From Micromonospora carbonacea (GTDB lineage: Bacteria > Actinomycetota > Actinomycetes > Mycobacteriales > Micromonosporaceae): a stretch of DNA of 64,000 nucleotides. This document shows, in pieces, positions 60,468 to 64,000 of the stretch. Positions within the stretch are counted from its first letter, which is position 1; the number at the start of each line of letters is the position of its first letter. The translations under genes were made by a program, and so were the position numbers. The stretch is from assembly GCF_014205165.1 (NCBI RefSeq), contig NZ_JACHMZ010000001.1, positions 6,554,501 through 6,618,500 on the forward strand, written 5' to 3'. The notes under the pieces are model-generated. The model saw nothing but the letters and a program-made list of their open reading frames with translations, was not told the DNA's origin and did no database searches.

Positions 60468-60757
60468 GCCGCCTCCCCCGCGGCACCAGAGCTCGGCACG
60501 CCACGGCCGCCCAGCTCCACCTCGCGGTGCCCGTCGCGGTCGCGCTCCACGATCCGCACGACCTCGTGGTCGGCCTCCGCGAGCCTGACCAGCCACGTGA
60601 CCCGGGCTGTCGTACGTGTCGTCAGCTCCCGTTCCTGCTGTATCCGCGCCCGGTACGCGACGCAGGCGCGCACCAGGCCGGCCACCACCCCCGCGACCGT
60701 GACGGCCACGGCCATCACCTGGAATCCGGTGAGCGGTTCCGCCAGCGCTTCGTTCAT
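60464..60757 (-). CDS. Small membrane protein, possible regulator of the ECF sigma factor
   Basis: A 97-residue protein with one N-terminal membrane helix (GFQVMAVAVTVAGVVAGLVR) and a charged cytoplasmic tail (RIQQERELTTRTTARVTWLV and beyond). There is no zinc-binding anti-sigma HxxxCxxC motif. It is encoded first in the operon and its stop overlaps the sigma start. A role as membrane sensor or anti-sigma factor is a guess from position. AGGGGGA precedes the ATG. Confidence 0.6.
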   Translation of the reverse strand: MNEALAEPLTGFQVMAVAVTVAGVVAGLVRACVAYRARIQQERELTTRTTARVTWLVRLAEADHEVVRIVERDRDGHREVELGGRGVPSSGAAGEAA

Positions 60758-60814
60758 CGTTCCCCCTGCCCGTCTCGGTGTGACAACTACTATCCGTGGC
60801 GGGCAGCGGATGTA

Positions 60815-60839
60815 GACGCCTCAGCGTCCACAATGTTCC
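60815..60839 (-). promoter_or_regulatory. ECF-type promoter of the sigma operon
   Basis: On the minus strand GGAAC (60839-60835), 16 nt, CGTC (60818-60815). This is a standard ECF -35/-10 pair, and the start of transcription would be about 50 nt before the first ATG. Confidence 0.7.
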
Positions 60840-60964
60840 GGAAGATCCTTGATCAAGCCTTTTACCTGCTCTTACGGCACAAAGTAGTGGGGGCGGAACG
60901 CTACGCGAAGGGGGCGTGGCAATCCCATCGGGGCAATTTGCACATCACCCAAAGTCACTCTCGG

Positions 60965-63900
60965 CTATCGGCCCGCCACTCCGGAACCGGCCCTCGCGCG
61001 CGCCCGGCCCAGCACCTCCTCGACGGTGAGCGGGCTGCGGGGATGATGCGTCAGCGAGAGCGGCGTCCGGATCTTCCGCGGCGCCGCGCCCTCGGCGGCG
61101 AGATAGAACTCGCCCACCGTCAGCCGGGAGATGTCCGGCACGTCCCCGCCCTTGGCCCGGGCCATCTCGCGGGCCGCCTCGATCTGGATCGGGCTGTTCA
61201 TCAGGCCGTACAACTGCGTCGCCGCGTTGCCCGGGATGCGGTTGTGCAGCCCCTTCGGCGCCTGCGTGGCGAAGACCAGCCCCAGCCCGTACTTGCGCGC
61301 CTGGGCGGCCAGCGCCAGCGTGCTCTGGGTGCAGGCCGTCATCGCCCCGGACGGGGCGAACGTCTGCGCCTCGTCCATCACGAGCAGCCCCAGCAGCGGC
61401 CGGTCGCCGGCCGGGTTCCTCTTGATCCAGGCGAACAGCGCCATCTGGAGCTGGTTGACGAAGCTCTGGCGCACGTCGTCGGAGGGCAGGCCCACCAGGC
61501 TGACCACCGACACCCGGGCCCGCCTGCCGGGTACGGGCGTGAGCAGCACGCCGGGATCCATCGGGGTGCCCTCACCGCCGAAGAGCGGATCGTTGACCAT
61601 GGCCGCCGTCAGGTTCTGCGCCAGGCTGAGGCCGATCTTGTCGGCGTCGTCGAGGTCGATGATCCCGTCCGGCAGGTCGGTCAGCGTGTCGACGAGGCCC
61701 TTCAGCCGGGAACCGCCGCGCCGGCCGTAGTGCTCGACGGCCTTGCGCAGCACCGCCAGCCCCAGGTGCGCCCGGGTCGCCCGGCCGGTGACCATGGCGC
61801 GCGGCGCGAGGGCCGCGACGGCCGCCTCTACCGCCTCGCCGAACTCGTCCGGGTCGTCGCGCACGCCGGTGAAGTCGGGCAGCGGCTGGAAGCTCAGCGG
61901 GCGGCCCGAGTTGCGGCGCGGCGTCCAGACCACCACGTCGGTGTACGCCAGGTAGTCCTTCGCCCGGGCCGCGTCGCCCGGCCGCCAGCCCGCGGGCGGC
62001 TCGGGCCACTCCTCCCCGAGGCGGGCGAGGTCGTTGTTCGGGTCGAGCACGATGGCGGAGACACCGGCGAGGGCGCACTCCTCGACGATGCGGCGGATCA
62101 GCACGGTCTTGCCCGAGCCCGAGCCCGCGAAGATCGTGGTGTGCTTCCGGAGCGCCTCCAGGGCCAGCGGCACGGGCGCGTCGTCGGCGTACCCGTACCC
62201 GACGACGAACGCCGGCTCGGCCGGGACGGCGGCCGCCGGAGCCGGTGCGGCCTGGACGGGAGTGGCCTGGGCCGGGGCGGCCTGGGCCGCCACGGTGGGG
62301 ATAGGCCCGTTGGGGATCGGCGTGGCCGGGCCGGCGGCGGGCCCCGGCGGCGGTTCGGCGTCCGTCGTCCAGCGATCGACGTCGGCCAGCGCATGCTGGA
62401 GGAACTTCAGGTCGCGGGTCGGGCGGCGGTCGGCCAGCCAGCCCTGGAAGTCCATCGTGGCCTCGGCGAGCATGACCCGCAGCGCCGAGAGGATCCGCAG
62501 GTCCTCCTCGCCGACGCCGATGGTCTGCCCGCCCGCCGCCGTGAACGCGGCGACGGCCTTCCGGGTGGCGGCGCTGGTCGACCAGCCACGGTTGCGCAGC
62601 AGGAACAACGTGCGCTTGGCCGAGCCGGTGTCGAGGGCGGCCGCCACACTCGCCTTGCGCAGCCGGGCCAGCGCCGCGTTGCCGTGGTGGTCGTCGCTGA
62701 TCGCCCGGAAACACCAGTGCGCCTGGTCCTCGGTGCGCTCGTCGAGCGTCAGGCGCAGCCGGGCGTGCAGCGGCGGGTCGGTGCTCGGGGGCGGGTCGAC
62801 GCTGAACGCCGCACCGGCGTCGCCGCGTTCCAGGATCCAGGCGGTGAGCCCGGCGGCGAGCAGCGGCGGCATCGCCTCGTCCTCCGTCGCCCGCCCGAGC
62901 GGGGTGGCGACGTCGGCGGCGGCCCGCAGCTCGGCGAAGCGGACGTCGTAGCGGTCCATCTCCTCGGCGGTGGCCGTGACCGGGGCGGCGGGGCGGGGCG
63001 CCCGGGGCTCCGCGGCGGCCGGCTCGCCCAGCGAGGTCATCTCCCGCACCTCGCCGGCGGCGAGGCAGCCCCGGATGTGCCGGTCGATCTCGATCAGCAG
63101 CTGGCGCGGGGTGAAGGCCCCCGCCTCGGCGAAGGCGCGCGGGGACACCGGCCACGAGGGATACGGCGGCGCGTACCCGACCTCGCCGTAGCGGACGGAG
63201 AACCGCTTCTCGATGATCGCCCGGGCGAGATCGGCGTCGTCGATCCGGCGCAGGACCGGGGTCTCCCGGAACCGGTCGGCGACGGTGTCGGCGGCGGTGG
63301 ACCGGATGATCGTCCACGAGTTCGGGATGCAGGCGAGGACGGTCAGCGTGCGCCGCGTCGCCTGCCGCAGCGACATCAGGCCGTCCGCCATCCGGGCCAG
63401 CATGAGCGACTGGGCCGGGCTCATCGCGGCGGCGCCCACCACGGCGGGATCGCTCTCGATCGCCAGCTGGGCGATCAGCGTGTCGACCTGGTCGATCGCC
63501 ACCACCGACGGGCCGGTGAGCGCCAGCAGCCAGGACAGATCCTGCACGATCTGCTGGGCCGGTCGGGGCGCGCGCCGCATCCCCCACGCCGCGCGTTCGC
63601 CGGCCACCACCTCCTCGCCGGAGAGGAAGTAGTTCTCCGCCAGGTCGCGGTGGGAGATGTCCTCCGAGGCGGCCAGCGCGAGGGCGCGGGCGGTCTCCTG
63701 GCAGGTGCGGGCCGCGTGCCGGTCGTAGTCGCCGAGCCCGGTGAGGAAGGCGTCGAGCGCCGGCCGGGTCAGCTCGGTGTCGCCCATCACGGCCCGACGG
63801 GCCGTCCGGGGCGCGCCCACCAGCGCCGACAGCCGCCGCAGCAGCAGCTTGAGCTGCGTCTCGGGGCTGCCGGGCACCGGCCGGGCCAGGCCGTCCAGCA

Positions 63901-64000
63901 GGGCGGCGAGGACGTTGTCCCAGAAGCTGCCCGCGTCGAGCAGGCCGACCAGGAAGAAGTAGCCGCCCGCCTCCTGCACCCGCTGGCGGACCACGCCCAG
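60965..64000 (-). CDS. HerA/FtsK-like ATPase with a second N-terminal ATPase region (partial)
   Basis: At least 1011 codons; the frame is open to the window edge, so the N terminus is missing. Near the visible N terminus is a degenerate AAA-type part with GPSVVAIDQVDTLIAQLA as Walker B and NSWTIIRSTAADTVADRFRE. The C-terminal half is HerA/DUF87-like: TTIFAGSGSGKTVLIRRIVE (Walker A), IVLDPNNDLARLGEEWPEP, LLVMDEAQTFAPSGAMTA (Walker B) and FATQAPKGLHNRIPGNAATQ. Such proteins pump or move DNA or take part in phage defence with a nuclease partner. No nuclease is in the window; one could lie beyond the right edge. Confidence 0.72.
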   Translation of the reverse strand: MGVVRQRVQEAGGYFFLVGLLDAGSFWDNVLAALLDGLARPVPGSPETQLKLLLRRLSALVGAPRTARRAVMGDTELTRPALDAFLTGLGDYDRHAARTCQETARALALAASEDISHRDLAENYFLSGEEVVAGERAAWGMRRAPRPAQQIVQDLSWLLALTGPSVVAIDQVDTLIAQLAIESDPAVVGAAAMSPAQSLMLARMADGLMSLRQATRRTLTVLACIPNSWTIIRSTAADTVADRFRETPVLRRIDDADLARAIIEKRFSVRYGEVGYAPPYPSWPVSPRAFAEAGAFTPRQLLIEIDRHIRGCLAAGEVREMTSLGEPAAAEPRAPRPAAPVTATAEEMDRYDVRFAELRAAADVATPLGRATEDEAMPPLLAAGLTAWILERGDAGAAFSVDPPPSTDPPLHARLRLTLDERTEDQAHWCFRAISDDHHGNAALARLRKASVAAALDTGSAKRTLFLLRNRGWSTSAATRKAVAAFTAAGGQTIGVGEEDLRILSALRVMLAEATMDFQGWLADRRPTRDLKFLQHALADVDRWTTDAEPPPGPAAGPATPIPNGPIPTVAAQAAPAQATPVQAAPAPAAAVPAEPAFVVGYGYADDAPVPLALEALRKHTTIFAGSGSGKTVLIRRIVEECALAGVSAIVLDPNNDLARLGEEWPEPPAGWRPGDAARAKDYLAYTDVVVWTPRRNSGRPLSFQPLPDFTGVRDDPDEFGEAVEAAVAALAPRAMVTGRATRAHLGLAVLRKAVEHYGRRGGSRLKGLVDTLTDLPDGIIDLDDADKIGLSLAQNLTAAMVNDPLFGGEGTPMDPGVLLTPVPGRRARVSVVSLVGLPSDDVRQSFVNQLQMALFAWIKRNPAGDRPLLGLLVMDEAQTFAPSGAMTACTQSTLALAAQARKYGLGLVFATQAPKGLHNRIPGNAATQLYGLMNSPIQIEAAREMARAKGGDVPDISRLTVGEFYLAAEGAAPRKIRTPLSLTHHPRSPLTVEEVLGRARARAGSGVAGR

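Overview
The window is very GC-rich actinobacterial DNA, roughly three-quarters G+C by eye. It has GTG starts, TGA or TAG stops in nearly all genes, many 4-base start/stop overlaps and many TANNNT boxes 6-7 nt in front of start codons. The family content suggests a filamentous actinomycete of the Micromonosporaceae (Micromonospora or a close relative). It includes the MFS-thymidylate kinase fusion, a TopA with a Lys/Ala tail, the SCO6745 family, the Tad helicase/secretion neighbourhood and a GH10-CBM13 xylanase. The genus is inferred, not proven.

Layout. 0-11 kb: the end of a UvrA-like gene, an IS5-type insertion sequence, then metabolic genes (PPOX flavoprotein, membrane FKBP, HAD phosphatase, two MDR dehydrogenases, acyl-CoA ligase, Nudix hydrolase, MFS exporter). 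11-17 kb: a heptose and glycosylation block (HldE, GT2, GT9) with Hsp20 and DUF2231. The GT2 and GT9 genes converge on a double-palindrome repeat that supplies both stop codons. 17-24.6 kb: another PPOX protein, serine hydrolase, GNAT, DUF4240, a four-gene phage-lysis-like cassette with a collagen-like protein, a MerR/SDR pair and tRNA-Thr(CGT). 24.7-40 kb: metallophosphoesterase, RicT, a small type VII secretion-like operon, holB, MFS-tmk, a PLP aldolase/deaminase, a TetR/FAD-oxidase pair, a DUF559 gene bracketed by 48-bp palindromes, and topA. 40-47.8 kb: a hypothetical gene and a lipoprotein, the proton-pumping pyrophosphatase, an anti-sigma/antagonist pair and an MrfA-like helicase. 48-55 kb: two small genes, then a Tad/Flp pilus operon read leftward (ssd, tadA, tadB, tadC, DUF4244 pilin, two TadE-like proteins). 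55-64 kb: a membrane protein with a VHL beta domain, the xylanase, an operon of small membrane protein, ECF sigma factor and PAS-GGDEF-EAL protein, and the C-terminal part of a HerA-type ATPase.

How parts work together. The Tad genes overlap by 4 bases in series and look like one assembly operon. The ECF operon carries its own GGAAC-N16-CGTC promoter, so the sigma factor probably drives itself and a c-di-GMP phosphodiesterase. The xylanase has a good promoter (TTGACC-17-TATGTT), a perfect palindrome just downstream of the predicted start of transcription and a second one about 180 bp upstream, as expected for repression by a sugar-responsive regulator.

The most unusual items are: the bacterial VHL domain that keeps most of the hydroxyproline pocket; elastin-like VPGAG repeats inside the HldE kinase domain; the palindrome-bracketed DUF559 gene; the lysis-like cassette with a collagen-like protein; the ECF-EAL operon; and a TadE-like gene with no stop codon. 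All calls are from reading the sequence; no database search was run.
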